DNA of 64,000 nt from CAYWBU01 sp942491525 (GTDB lineage: Bacteria > Desulfobacterota > Desulfomonilia > UBA1062). The DNA lies in the NCBI GenBank assembly GCA_942491525.1, contig CALOBW010000030.1, forward strand, positions 1-64,000, in the 5' to 3' direction. Under the pieces are notes generated by a model. That model did no database searches, had not been told where the DNA came from, and saw only the letters and a program-made list of their open reading frames with translations. This document shows, one piece after another, positions 33,956 through 42,708 of the stretch. The translations under genes and the position numbers were made by a program. How positions within the stretch are numbered: the first letter of the stretch is position 1; each line of letters starts with the position of its first letter.

Positions 33956-35631
33956 CGGGCCTCCTTGATGGGCAGACGGACCTTGAAGGTGGTGCCCTCG
34001 CCCAGCTTCGACTGGACAGTCACCTCGCCATCATGTTTCTTAACAATATCGTACGTTATGCTCAGCCCCAGGCCGGTGCCCTTGCCGACCTCTTTGGTGG
34101 TGAAAAAGGGCTCAAACAGCTTGGTCAGATTCTCCTCGCTAATGCCGCAGCCGTTATCCGAGATGGTCACAAAGATACTGCCATCCTCGGTCCAGCTCCT
34201 GATGTCGATCACGCCCTGCTCATCAATGGCATGCGAGGCGTTCACCAGCAGATTCATGAAGACCTGATTTAGCTGCTGCGGATAGCACTTGATAGCCGGC
34301 AGGTCGCCCAGATCCTTGTTGACCGTGGCCTTGTACTTGAGCTCATTCCAGACAATGTTGAGGGTGCTCTCGATACACTCATTGATGTCGGCATGCTTAA
34401 ACTCAGCCTCATCCACCCGCGAAAAACTCTTGAGATCCTGCACGATGCGTTTGACGCGCCCGGCCCCCTCCAGCGACTCTTCAATCAGGTCCTGAATATC
34501 ATCAACGATGAAATCAACCTTGAGGCTGCGCTTAAGCTCCCTGATCTGATTGCGGACCTCTTCAGCGGCACCATCCTCAATGGCCTGGCCCTGAGCCTGA
34601 ACAAAGCTGTTGAGCTTCTCCACATACTTGGAAAGCGACCCCAGGTTGCTGGTGATGAAACCGATGGGATTGTTGATCTCATGGGCCACGCCGGCCGCCA
34701 GCTGACCGATGGAGGCCATCTTCTCGCGCTGCAGAAACTGGGACTGGGTCGACTTGAGCTCGGCATAGGACTCGATCAGGTCCAGATTGGTGGCTTCCAG
34801 TTCCGCCTGAACCTTCTCCAGGGCCTTGGCCTCCTCGATCAGGGACCCCTCAAGCTGCTTGCGGTCCGTTACATCCCGCAGCACCCCCTCGTGGCCGCCA
34901 GGATTACCATCGGCATCCCTGACCAGGCGCCCGCTCAGCTCAACATGGATGACCGACCCGTCAACACGTTTGATCCGCGCCGGCCAGCTGACAACCGAGC
35001 CCTTGGCCAGCAGTTCCTTAATCATGGAGTGCCGATCGGCCTCATCGACGAAGAGATCCTTGACGTTCAGCTGCAGCATCTGATCCAGCGATTCATAGCC
35101 CAGCAGCGCGGTGGCGGAAGGACTCACCAGAACCAGCTGGCCGTCGGCATCGGTGCGGTAGAAAACATCCACGATATTTTCGATGATTGAACGGTAGTTG
35201 GCCTCCGACGCTCTGAGGGCCGCCATGCGGTCCTCAAGCTCCTGCTGCATCCTGATCATGCGGACGCCCACATTCAGCCGCAGCCGCAACTCATCGGGAT
35301 CAACCGGTTTGGCGATATAGTCATCGACGCCGGCCTCGAAACCGCGCATGCGGTCCTCGGGATCGTCCATGGAGGTCAGCATTATCAGGTACATGCCCAG
35401 ATCGCCGCCCCGCACCTGCTCACAAAAATCCAGACCGTTAACCTTGGGCATGATCCAGTCGATCAGGGCCACCCGGGGCGCATCGGGCCGGGCAACAATA
35501 TCCAGGGCCACCTGACCGTCTTCGGCCATTACCGTTTCATAGCCCATATCCTGCAGCAGCGTCTCCAGCAGGGTGCGCATGGTCACATCATCTTCAGCCA
35601 CCAGAATCTTCAAATAAAGTTCCTCCAACAA
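33952..35631 (-). CDS. REC-PAS hybrid histidine kinase
   Basis: A 559-residue soluble sensor kinase. Receiver at the N-terminus (Asp in VALIDWIMPKVNG, about residues 8-130), PAS about 145-265 (RSIIENIVDVFYRTDADGQL), coiled coil, HisKA with GQLAAGVAHEINNPIGF (His near 317) and HATPase with ISDNGCGISEENL and KGTGLGLSITYDIV. No membrane segment is present, so the input is cytoplasmic or comes through the receiver. It is the first gene of the minus-strand operon and faces the MglA-like operon across 109 bp. Confidence 0.92.
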   Translation of the reverse strand: MLEELYLKILVAEDDVTMRTLLETLLQDMGYETVMAEDGQVALDIVARPDAPRVALIDWIMPKVNGLDFCEQVRGGDLGMYLIMLTSMDDPEDRMRGFEAGVDDYIAKPVDPDELRLRLNVGVRMIRMQQELEDRMAALRASEANYRSIIENIVDVFYRTDADGQLVLVSPSATALLGYESLDQMLQLNVKDLFVDEADRHSMIKELLAKGSVVSWPARIKRVDGSVIHVELSGRLVRDADGNPGGHEGVLRDVTDRKQLEGSLIEEAKALEKVQAELEATNLDLIESYAELKSTQSQFLQREKMASIGQLAAGVAHEINNPIGFITSNLGSLSKYVEKLNSFVQAQGQAIEDGAAEEVRNQIRELKRSLKVDFIVDDIQDLIEESLEGAGRVKRIVQDLKSFSRVDEAEFKHADINECIESTLNIVWNELKYKATVNKDLGDLPAIKCYPQQLNQVFMNLLVNASHAIDEQGVIDIRSWTEDGSIFVTISDNGCGISEENLTKLFEPFFTTKEVGKGTGLGLSITYDIVKKHDGEVTVQSKLGEGTTFKVRLPIKEAR

Positions 35632-35740
35632 CGCAGTGATTCTACATACAAATTAAACCCTTCGAGAATAAAGGAAAGCCCTTAATATTGCAACCTTGCC
35701 CAGAGTACAAAAATGACTATCTTTGCCTTGAGTCGCTGAG

Positions 35741-36394
35741 ATGATTGAATACAATCCGCAGGAAAAAAGAATGGTTCTAAAACTTGTCTACTATGGTCCG
35801 GCCCTCTCGGGCAAGACCACCAACCTGCTGCGCCTGCATGATGAACTGAAGGGCGATAATCGCGGCCAGCTGATGACCCTCGACACCAAGGATGACCGGA
35901 CCATCTACTTTGATCTGCTGCCCTTTTTCATGGAGGCGCCCAGCGGCCTCAAAATCAAGGTCAAGCTTTTCACCGTGCCGGGCCAGGTGCGGCACGACGC
36001 CACCCGCAAGGCCGTGCTGCAGCGCGCCGACGGCGTGGCCTTCATCGCCGACTCCCAGCTGAACGAGCGCAGCAACAATGCCGCCAGCTTTGCCAACCTG
36101 GAGCAGAACTTAAGCCTGGTCGGGCTCGATATCGATGAAATGCCCCTGGTGATTCAATACAACAAGCGGGACCTGCCGGCGGTCATCGACGAGGAGGAGA
36201 TCCGTCAGACCTGGCGCCCGACCGGCTTCCCGGTCCAGCTGGCCGCCGCCATCAACGGCCGCGGCGTTGTTGAAACCTTCAGCGATCTCTGCCGCCTGAC
36301 CTACGAACAGATCGACCGGCGCTGCCACCTGCAGACGGAGCACGGCCTGGGGGCTGCCGCCTTCATCGGCAAACTCAGGGGAGACGTACCATGA
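35741..36394 (+). CDS. MglA/Arf-like small GTPase
   Basis: A 217-residue GTPase. LVYYGPALSGKTTNLLRLHD is the P-loop, TVPGQVRHDATRKAVLQRAD the switch II/G3 region, and IQYNKRDLP the NKxD box. The N-terminal IEYNPQEKRMVLKLVYYGP is characteristic of MglA-type bacterial polarity GTPases. In Myxococcus, MglA sets cell polarity for type IV pili and gliding. The downstream kinase overlaps by 4 bp, so it is part of the operon with a PilB-like ATPase. No MglB (GAP) gene is seen nearby. Confidence 0.9.
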   Translation: MIEYNPQEKRMVLKLVYYGPALSGKTTNLLRLHDELKGDNRGQLMTLDTKDDRTIYFDLLPFFMEAPSGLKIKVKLFTVPGQVRHDATRKAVLQRADGVAFIADSQLNERSNNAASFANLEQNLSLVGLDIDEMPLVIQYNKRDLPAVIDEEEIRQTWRPTGFPVQLAAAINGRGVVETFSDLCRLTYEQIDRRCHLQTEHGLGAAAFIGKLRGDVP

Positions 36395-37623
36395 CAGACG
36401 AACGCCTGGATTACATTGTCGGCCAGGAGATCAGCCTGACCGAACTGATCGAATCGAACGAGGCCTTGAACCTGCTCAAAGGCGCCATCAGAGCCGGCGC
36501 CCACCTGGCCGCCCTGAGCGGCGGCGGCCTCGAGCTCTCCATCGGCCAGGCCCTGGATGGCGACTGTACCCTGAGCGCCGACCTGCGCCTCGAAGGCGAA
36601 CCGGTGGCCCGGGTAAGCATCACTGCCAGCCGGGCCGAACAGGGCATGCTGGGCCTGCTGACCCAGACGCTGCAGAGCCTGATCGACAACAGTCTCAAGC
36701 GCCGGCTGACCACCGAAATCCACACCCAGGTGGTCAACCGGTCATATGAGGACCTACTGGCGATCAATGCCCGTCTCAGCGCCTCCGAAGCCCGCTACCG
36801 CGAACTGGCCGCAGAACTTGAGGTCAAGGTCCAGGAGCGCACTCACGAGCTGAAGCAGACCTACTCCCGGCTGATTCAACAGGAGAAGATGGCCGCCATC
36901 GGCCAGCTGGCGGCCGGCATGGCCCATGAGATCAACAACCCGCTCGGTTTCATCCAGAGCAATCTGCGCACCCTCGCCAAGTATGGCAGCCGCATCCGCG
37001 AACTGCTCGATGATCCCGCCCTCAGGACAGACCCGATCCAAGCCCTGCGCCAGCAGCTGAAAATAGACCTGATCATGGCTGACTGGGACGACATCCTCAG
37101 CCAGAGCATCAGGGGCAGCCAGCGGGTGGCTGAGATCATCTCCGACCTGCGCGACTTCTCGCATATCGATGATGCCGGAACCCAGGAGCTCCGGATCAGC
37201 ACTGAGATCGAAAAAACGCTCAGGGTCATGCAGCCCGAAATCCCCGCCGCTGCCCGCGTGGATTGCCGCTTCACCGAGCACAGCACCCTGCACGGCAACG
37301 CAGCAGCCCTCTGCCAGGCCTTCATGAACATCATCCGCAACTCGCTGCAGGCCCGCAGCCGGGACCTGCAGCTGAAAATCATGACCTGGCAGAGCGGCGA
37401 CCTGATCTGCATCACCTTCAGCGACAACGGGCCCGGCATCCGGCCCGAGATAGCCGGACGCATCTTCGAACCGTTCTTCACCACCCGCGACATCGGCCAG
37501 GGCATGGGCCTGGGCCTGAGCGTCGCCCATGACATTATCACGGCCCACCACGGCACCATCACCGCCGTTCCTCAGACCGACGGGGCTCAGATCAAAATTG
37601 AGCTGCCAGCCAGCGGCCCATGA
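36391..37623 (+). CDS. Soluble histidine kinase
   Basis: A 410-residue kinase. The first 120 residues (RAGAHLAALSGGGLELSIGQ) look like an unassigned sensing domain; a coiled coil (ELAAELEVKVQERTHELKQT) follows, then HisKA with GQLAAGMAHEINNPLGF (His near 179) and HATPase with FSDNGPGIRPEIA and GMGLGLSVAHDII. It resembles the kinase at 33952 in its catalytic half but lacks receiver and PAS. It overlaps the genes on both sides by 4 bp and is the likely phosphodonor for the receiver on the fused ATPase next door. Confidence 0.9.
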   Translation: MTDERLDYIVGQEISLTELIESNEALNLLKGAIRAGAHLAALSGGGLELSIGQALDGDCTLSADLRLEGEPVARVSITASRAEQGMLGLLTQTLQSLIDNSLKRRLTTEIHTQVVNRSYEDLLAINARLSASEARYRELAAELEVKVQERTHELKQTYSRLIQQEKMAAIGQLAAGMAHEINNPLGFIQSNLRTLAKYGSRIRELLDDPALRTDPIQALRQQLKIDLIMADWDDILSQSIRGSQRVAEIISDLRDFSHIDDAGTQELRISTEIEKTLRVMQPEIPAAARVDCRFTEHSTLHGNAAALCQAFMNIIRNSLQARSRDLQLKIMTWQSGDLICITFSDNGPGIRPEIAGRIFEPFFTTRDIGQGMGLGLSVAHDIITAHHGTITAVPQTDGAQIKIELPASGP

Positions 37624-40028
37624 GCAAGTACGCCGAACTGTTCAAGGGCGGCCAGGTCCAGGAGCCGCAGAAGCCAACCGCCTTCAACCTGCTGCTGGTG
37701 GATGATGAGGAGAGTGTGCTCAAGGCGCTGCAGCGCATTTTCCTGGATGAGAACTACAACATCATCACCGCCGGCGACGCGGCCGAAGCCCTCGATGTCA
37801 TGCGGAGCCAGCGCATCCAGCTGATCATCTCCGACTACCGCATGCCGGGCATGAACGGCGCGGAGCTGTTGAAACAGATCAAGCATGAGTGGCCCGACAC
37901 CATCCGCATCATGCTGACCGGCTACGCCGATGTGCAGTCAATTCTGGGGGCCATCAATGAAGGCGCGGTCTACAAGTTCATCACCAAACCCTGGAATGAT
38001 GACGACCTGCGCCTGACCGTCAGCCTGGCCCTGCAGCAGTACAGCCTGATCCAGGAGAACAAACAGCTCAAGGAGATCACCTCGAAGCAGCAGGATAAGA
38101 TCAAAAACTACTCCCTGATGAAGCAGATCCAGAGCCCGCTGGCCAATATCCTGCTCAAACTGGGGGTTCTGACCCGCCAGCAGCTGGAGACCGTACGCCG
38201 CCAGCGCAATGACAAGGAGTTCATCCTGGACACAATCGTCAGGCTCGATATCGCCAGCGAGTCCAAGCTGATCAGCGCACTGCAGAAGCATCTCAAGATG
38301 GAGTGCATCGACCTTAGGGAGACCCCCGTATCCACCAGCATCATCCAGTTTCTGCCGCGGGAGCTCTGCGAGCGCCACCGCATCATCCCGATCCGGCTGG
38401 AGGATAAACGGCTGGTGCTGGCCATGGCCGATCCCACCGACATCTACCTGCTGGACAACATCGAGTTCATGACCGGCTTCCGGACCGAAGTCTACCTGGC
38501 CCGCAGCAGCCAGATCAGCTACCATCTGGAACGCACCTATGATGACCATGGCCTGGGGGAGATCGACGAAATCTCCCAGCTCGAGCCCCTCGACGAGATC
38601 GATATCGTGCTCGAGGATGAAGATGATGACACTCTGACCATCAAGGAGCTGATGGATTCATCGGAGGTGCCGCCCATCATCCGCATCGTGAACGCCATCA
38701 TCAGCGAAGCCATCCGCCACAAGGCCAGCGATATCCACATCGAGCCCAAGACCAAGCACTCCCTGGTGCGCTACCGCATCGACGGCATCCTGCACTCCAA
38801 GATCAAGATACCGCTGGACCTGCACCTTTCGACCATTTCACGCATCAAGATTCTGGCCAAACTTGACATTGCCGAGCGCCGCAAGCCCCAGGACGGCCGC
38901 ATCACGGTCAAACTGGGCACCAGCCTCGTCGACCTGCGCGTTTCAACCCTGCCGACCATCAACGGCGAAAAAATCGTCATGCGCGTGCTGGACAAGAAGG
39001 GTTCCATCAAAAGAATCGACGAGGTCGGGCTGCTGGAGGATGACCTGCGCACCATCAACATCCTGATCCAGCGCCCCCAGGGCATCATCATCTCGGCCGG
39101 CCCGACCGGCAGCGGCAAGACCACCATGCTCTACTCCCTGCTCAGCGTGCTGCAGGAGAGCTCCAAGAATGTCGAGACCATTGAAGACCCGGTTGAATAC
39201 TTCATGGAGGATGCCAACCAGATCTATGTCCAGCACAAGATCGGGCTCAACTTCCCCAATGTGCTGCGGGCCACCCTGCGCCAGGACCCCGACATCATCC
39301 TGGTGGGCGAGGTGCGCGACCTTGAAACGGCCGACGTGGTCTTCAAGGCCGGCCTGACCGGCCACATGGTGCTGACCTCCCTGCACACCAACAACTCGAT
39401 TGCCACCATCAGCCGCCTGCTGGACATCGGCATCCAGCCCTACCTGATCGCCTCGGCCCTGGACGGCGTCATCGCCCAGCGCCTGGTACGCACCATCTGC
39501 CAGCACTGCCGCTGCGAAGTGCCGGTCAACCAGGACAACCTCAGACTGCTCAACCTCGCGCCCGACAGTCTGGGGGAGACGCTCTGGCAGGGTCAGGGCT
39601 GCAGCCACTGCAACAACACCGGCTATCTGGGACGCACCGGCCTCTTTGAGATCCTGGTCATCAATGATGATTTCCGCAGTCTGATCAACAGCAGCTGCCG
39701 CGAATCCGAACTGAGCAACCTGGCCAGATCCCAGGGCATGCAGTCCCTGCTGGATGACGGACTGCACAAGGTCGGCCGCGGCCAGACGACCCTGGACGAG
39801 CTGCTGCGGGTGCTGGGGGCCCAGACCAAGAGCGAACGCACCTGTCCCAAATGTCACCGCTCGATCGAACAGAGTTTTCACTTCTGCCCCTTCTGCGGCA
39901 CCTTCAAAGCCAACATCTGCCACAAGTGCGAGGTGGTCCTGAACGACGACTGGTCCTGCTGCCCCCACTGCGGCACTCAGCGCGCGGCCGGCGGCAAAGC
40001 TTTAGGCATGACGCCGTCGGAACGCTGA
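37620..40028 (+). CDS. REC-T2SSE_N-PilB/GspE ATPase with zinc ribbons
   Basis: An 802-residue fusion. Receiver about 22-140 (NLLLVDDEESVLKALQRIFL; Asp in IQLIISDYRMPGMNG; Lys in YKFITKPWND). A T2SSE_N/MshEN-like domain about 165-310 (LLKLGVLTRQQLETVRRQ). Secretion ATPase about 345-725: DIHIEP, Walker A SAGPTGSGKTTMLYS near 494, Asp box/Walker B IILVGEVRDLETAD, tetracysteine ICQHCRC (626) and CSHC (660). A C-terminal double zinc ribbon (TCPKC, HFCPFCG, NICHKC, CCPHCG). It powers a type IV pilus or type II secretion-like machine. The receiver and the zinc ribbons are additions to normal PilB/GspE. Confidence 0.93.
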   Translation: MSKYAELFKGGQVQEPQKPTAFNLLLVDDEESVLKALQRIFLDENYNIITAGDAAEALDVMRSQRIQLIISDYRMPGMNGAELLKQIKHEWPDTIRIMLTGYADVQSILGAINEGAVYKFITKPWNDDDLRLTVSLALQQYSLIQENKQLKEITSKQQDKIKNYSLMKQIQSPLANILLKLGVLTRQQLETVRRQRNDKEFILDTIVRLDIASESKLISALQKHLKMECIDLRETPVSTSIIQFLPRELCERHRIIPIRLEDKRLVLAMADPTDIYLLDNIEFMTGFRTEVYLARSSQISYHLERTYDDHGLGEIDEISQLEPLDEIDIVLEDEDDDTLTIKELMDSSEVPPIIRIVNAIISEAIRHKASDIHIEPKTKHSLVRYRIDGILHSKIKIPLDLHLSTISRIKILAKLDIAERRKPQDGRITVKLGTSLVDLRVSTLPTINGEKIVMRVLDKKGSIKRIDEVGLLEDDLRTINILIQRPQGIIISAGPTGSGKTTMLYSLLSVLQESSKNVETIEDPVEYFMEDANQIYVQHKIGLNFPNVLRATLRQDPDIILVGEVRDLETADVVFKAGLTGHMVLTSLHTNNSIATISRLLDIGIQPYLIASALDGVIAQRLVRTICQHCRCEVPVNQDNLRLLNLAPDSLGETLWQGQGCSHCNNTGYLGRTGLFEILVINDDFRSLINSSCRESELSNLARSQGMQSLLDDGLHKVGRGQTTLDELLRVLGAQTKSERTCPKCHRSIEQSFHFCPFCGTFKANICHKCEVVLNDDWSCCPHCGTQRAAGGKALGMTPSER

Positions 40029-40876
40029 GAGGTCCAGGCCACATCAGCGGGCAGCCACCAGCCGGTATCGGGTTCCGGCCCCAGCAGATTGGGATTGCGC
40101 AGCTTAAACAGACGGCGCCCCGGGATGTTTGTACGGCGGATAATCTCGGAGTGGTGGCGCATGAAGAGCTCCCTGAAGGATCCATCCGCCTGGGCCAACT
40201 GCAGCCCATGCTTGATCCGTTGCGCCAGGGCCTGATTGTCTTTATGTACAAAAAAATAGACCGGATAGGGATAGTAGAGCGCCAGCGTCTCCTCCACATG
40301 CAGCTGCGGACAGACATCACCGTAAATCTCAAGTTCCCGCCAGGCTTCATTCAGGCCACGCGGAAAGTAGTCAAAATAGCCTGCGCAGAGCATCTTGAAG
40401 AGACTCTCATAAAGCACAACCTCTTCAGTTCTGAAGCCGTTGGCCCGCAGAATCGCCAGATCGGCCCAGTGGGCGCCGAAGCCGGCCACCATGCCGTGTC
40501 TGATTTGATCAATATCGCTGACCGCACTGAACCTGGGCTGGGCATCCTTACGGATCAGAAATATGCGGTAACCCAGAATGCCCTGCATTATGGGATAGCG
40601 CACCGCCCTGAACCGCTGCTCGCGCTCCGGCGTGGTTGGCAGAAAGGCCACGCTGATCTCGCCTCTTTCCAGCAGGGCCTCGCCGCGGGCCTGGTTCACC
40701 TTCTCGCGGTGGGGTTTCAGCTCAAACGGAGCGCCACTCTTCTGCAGAGCCAGCTGCAGCAGTTCGATCCGGTAGCTGTAGCGGAGATCGGTCTGGAAAT
40801 AGGTGATGGGCTCCGCAAATAGCCTGACCGGTAACAGAACCGATATAATCAGTGTCGAACACCATAATCTGAACAT
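39977..40876 (-). CDS. Family 3-type periplasmic substrate-binding protein
   Basis: A 299-residue exported protein. Signal peptide MFRLWCSTLIISVLLPVRLF with FA-EP cleavage. The mature part is a SBP_bac_3-like fold (DLRYSYRIELLQLALQKSGA, RGEISVAFLPTTPEREQRFR, NGFRTEEVVLYESLFKMLCA). No ABC transporter genes are nearby, so it may be an orphan receptor-type protein. Its last 52 bp overlap the 3' end of the convergent PilB-like gene, encoding its proline-rich tail. Confidence 0.82.
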   Translation of the reverse strand: MFRLWCSTLIISVLLPVRLFAEPITYFQTDLRYSYRIELLQLALQKSGAPFELKPHREKVNQARGEALLERGEISVAFLPTTPEREQRFRAVRYPIMQGILGYRIFLIRKDAQPRFSAVSDIDQIRHGMVAGFGAHWADLAILRANGFRTEEVVLYESLFKMLCAGYFDYFPRGLNEAWRELEIYGDVCPQLHVEETLALYYPYPVYFFVHKDNQALAQRIKHGLQLAQADGSFRELFMRHHSEIIRRTNIPGRRLFKLRNPNLLGPEPDTGWWLPADVAWTSQRSDGVMPKALPPAAR

Positions 40877-40892
40877 AGTCAGATTATAACAA

Positions 40893-42326
40893 TCAAATCA
40901 ATGGCGCAAAGAGCTGGGCCGTGTTGTCGATCAGACGCCGCCAGAAACTGCGCTCCGACCAGCGCTCGGCATCCACCGGCTGCGACCTCTTAATGTACTC
41001 GGCCTGCAGCGTCCTGAGCCGCGCACCAAAGGCCTCATCATAAACGAAGAGCGTCACCTCAAAGTTGAGCCAGAAGCTGCGCATATCCAGATTGACCGTG
41101 CCGAAGAGCGCCACCTCACCGTCCATGACAATGCTCTTGGTGTGCAGCAGGCCGTCGGAAAACTGCAGAATCTCGACCCCGGCCGCCAGCAGATCGCCAA
41201 AGAATGCGCGGCTGGCGTAGCGCGCCATGCGCGAATCGACCCTCTCAGGCACAATGATGGTTACCCTGACGCCGCGTTTGGCGGCCGACACCAGGGCGCT
41301 GAACATGGCCTCATCGGGCACAAAGTAGGGCGTGGTCATGACCAGCTCCTCGCGGGCGGCATAGATGGCGGTCAGCAGCAGCTGATGGATCACGCCGTAG
41401 CCCGGCCCCGACGGAATGACCTGCACGTTGGCCTGACCCACCGGCGAAAGCCTCTTGAGGTCATGCTCCTGCACGCTGCGATCGGTTTCGATCTCCCAGT
41501 CAGCCATGAAGATGGTCCCCAGGATCTGTACGGCCGGCCCCTCGATGCGCGCCATGGCGTCCACCCACTGACCGACGCCGGCGCTCTCCTTGAAGTAGCG
41601 CGGATCGACCATGTTGAAGCTGCCGGTGTAGGCGATCTCGCCGTCGATCACCACCAGCTTGCGGTGCAGCCTGAGATCGAAGCGCACGAAGAGCGAGCGC
41701 AGCGGATTGACCGGCAGGGCCTCAACCACATCGATCCCGGCCCGCCGCAGCTCCCTGACCGCTCCCGAACGCAGGAAATCCTTGCTGCCGACGCCATCCA
41801 GCAGCAGCCGGCAGCAGACATCGCGTCTGACGGCCCGCTTGAGCGCCACCATCACCTCGTCGGCCAGCCCGCCCTCGCCCCAGATGTAGAACTCCATGTG
41901 GCAGGTGGTGGCCGCAGCATCGATATCGGCAATTATGGCCTGCATGATCTCATCGGCACTGTCGAAGAGCTGCAGCGAGTTGCCGCCCATGGCCGGCATG
42001 CCGATGGTGGTCTCGGCCAGCCGGTTGAGCGGTACGGCCGAATGACGCAGCTCGCGCCAGTGGACCAGGCTCTCGGCCGGCAGGGTCTTGAACCAGTTGG
42101 CATAGTTCTGCACAAAAGATGCGGCCCGTCTGGCGCGCCGGCGCCCCAGGTTCATCTCGCCGAAAATCAGGTACAGCACGGCCCCCAGGAAGGGCACAAT
42201 GTAGATCAGAATTATCCAGGCCAGGGCCGCGCCGGCAGAAAGGCGCCGCATGATGATGCGAATGCTGAAGCCGATTACAATTGCAACATGGACCAGCAGA
42301 ACGATCAGGTCCCAATATTGGGTCAT
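40893..42326 (-). CDS. cls: Cardiolipin synthase
   Basis: A 477-residue membrane enzyme joining two phosphatidylglycerols to cardiolipin. Two N-terminal membrane helices (LIVLLVHVAIVIGFSIRIIM; GAALAWIILIYIVPFLGAVL) precede two phospholipase D-type active sites: HRKLVVIDGEIAYTGSFN near 225 and HTKSIVMDGEVALFGTVN near 400 (HxKxxxxD each). The length matches bacterial Cls A/B-type enzymes. It is on the minus strand, 16 nt before the periplasmic-binding gene start, so both may be co-transcribed. Confidence 0.93.
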   Translation of the reverse strand: MTQYWDLIVLLVHVAIVIGFSIRIIMRRLSAGAALAWIILIYIVPFLGAVLYLIFGEMNLGRRRARRAASFVQNYANWFKTLPAESLVHWRELRHSAVPLNRLAETTIGMPAMGGNSLQLFDSADEIMQAIIADIDAAATTCHMEFYIWGEGGLADEVMVALKRAVRRDVCCRLLLDGVGSKDFLRSGAVRELRRAGIDVVEALPVNPLRSLFVRFDLRLHRKLVVIDGEIAYTGSFNMVDPRYFKESAGVGQWVDAMARIEGPAVQILGTIFMADWEIETDRSVQEHDLKRLSPVGQANVQVIPSGPGYGVIHQLLLTAIYAAREELVMTTPYFVPDEAMFSALVSAAKRGVRVTIIVPERVDSRMARYASRAFFGDLLAAGVEILQFSDGLLHTKSIVMDGEVALFGTVNLDMRSFWLNFEVTLFVYDEAFGARLRTLQAEYIKRSQPVDAERWSERSFWRRLIDNTAQLFAPLI

Positions 42327-42347
42327 TACTCCTCCAAAAGATAACAG

Positions 42348-42650
42348 TTAAGCCAGGCAGATCCTGCGAATAATTTGACGGGCATTGGTATACTCTGCGC
42401 CCTCCTCCTCTTCGACCTGCTGATAGACCTGGCACTTGAGGCAGTTGCCAAGCTTACTGGCATAGATGCCTTGAACCTCGCCCCGGCAGAGAGTTCCGGT
42501 GATGGCCCAGCAGCAGCGGCCGCCCATCTGGCCCGAATTAACACCATCCAGAATATCGCTGCATGACGCCGGGCAGATTCCAAGCTCAGCCACCCGGCTG
42601 CCTCCCTCTTCGCGGCCGCAGCCCGTGATCTCCCAACAATTTTTCTTCAT
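42348..42650 (-). CDS. Two-CW domain protein
   Basis: A 100-residue cysteine-rich protein. MKKNCWEITGCGREEGGSRV, then LGICPAS, RCCWAITGTLC and GNCLKCQVYQQVEEEEG. Two Cys-Trp pairs and the CxxC end are diagnostic of the two-CW family, common in deltaproteobacteria, probably metal or iron-sulphur binding. A paralogue is at 63432. GGAG lies 7 nt before the ATG. Its role is not known; it often sits near sensory genes. Confidence 0.85.
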   Translation of the reverse strand: MKKNCWEITGCGREEGGSRVAELGICPASCSDILDGVNSGQMGGRCCWAITGTLCRGEVQGIYASKLGNCLKCQVYQQVEEEEGAEYTNARQIIRRICLA

Positions 42651-42708
42651 GCCAAACTCCTCGGCACAAGAACAGGGCAGCTTGATTGTTTAATCAGGTG
42701 GCCCCTGA

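Noticed and set aside
38943..39968. 341-codon open frame antisense to the PilB-like ATPase
   Set aside because: Gly/Ala/Val-rich shadow of the conserved ATPase gene on the other strand.
41142..42344. 400-codon open frame antisense to cardiolipin synthase
   Set aside because: Shadow of a gene with two intact HxKxxxxD motifs; no ribosome site of its own.
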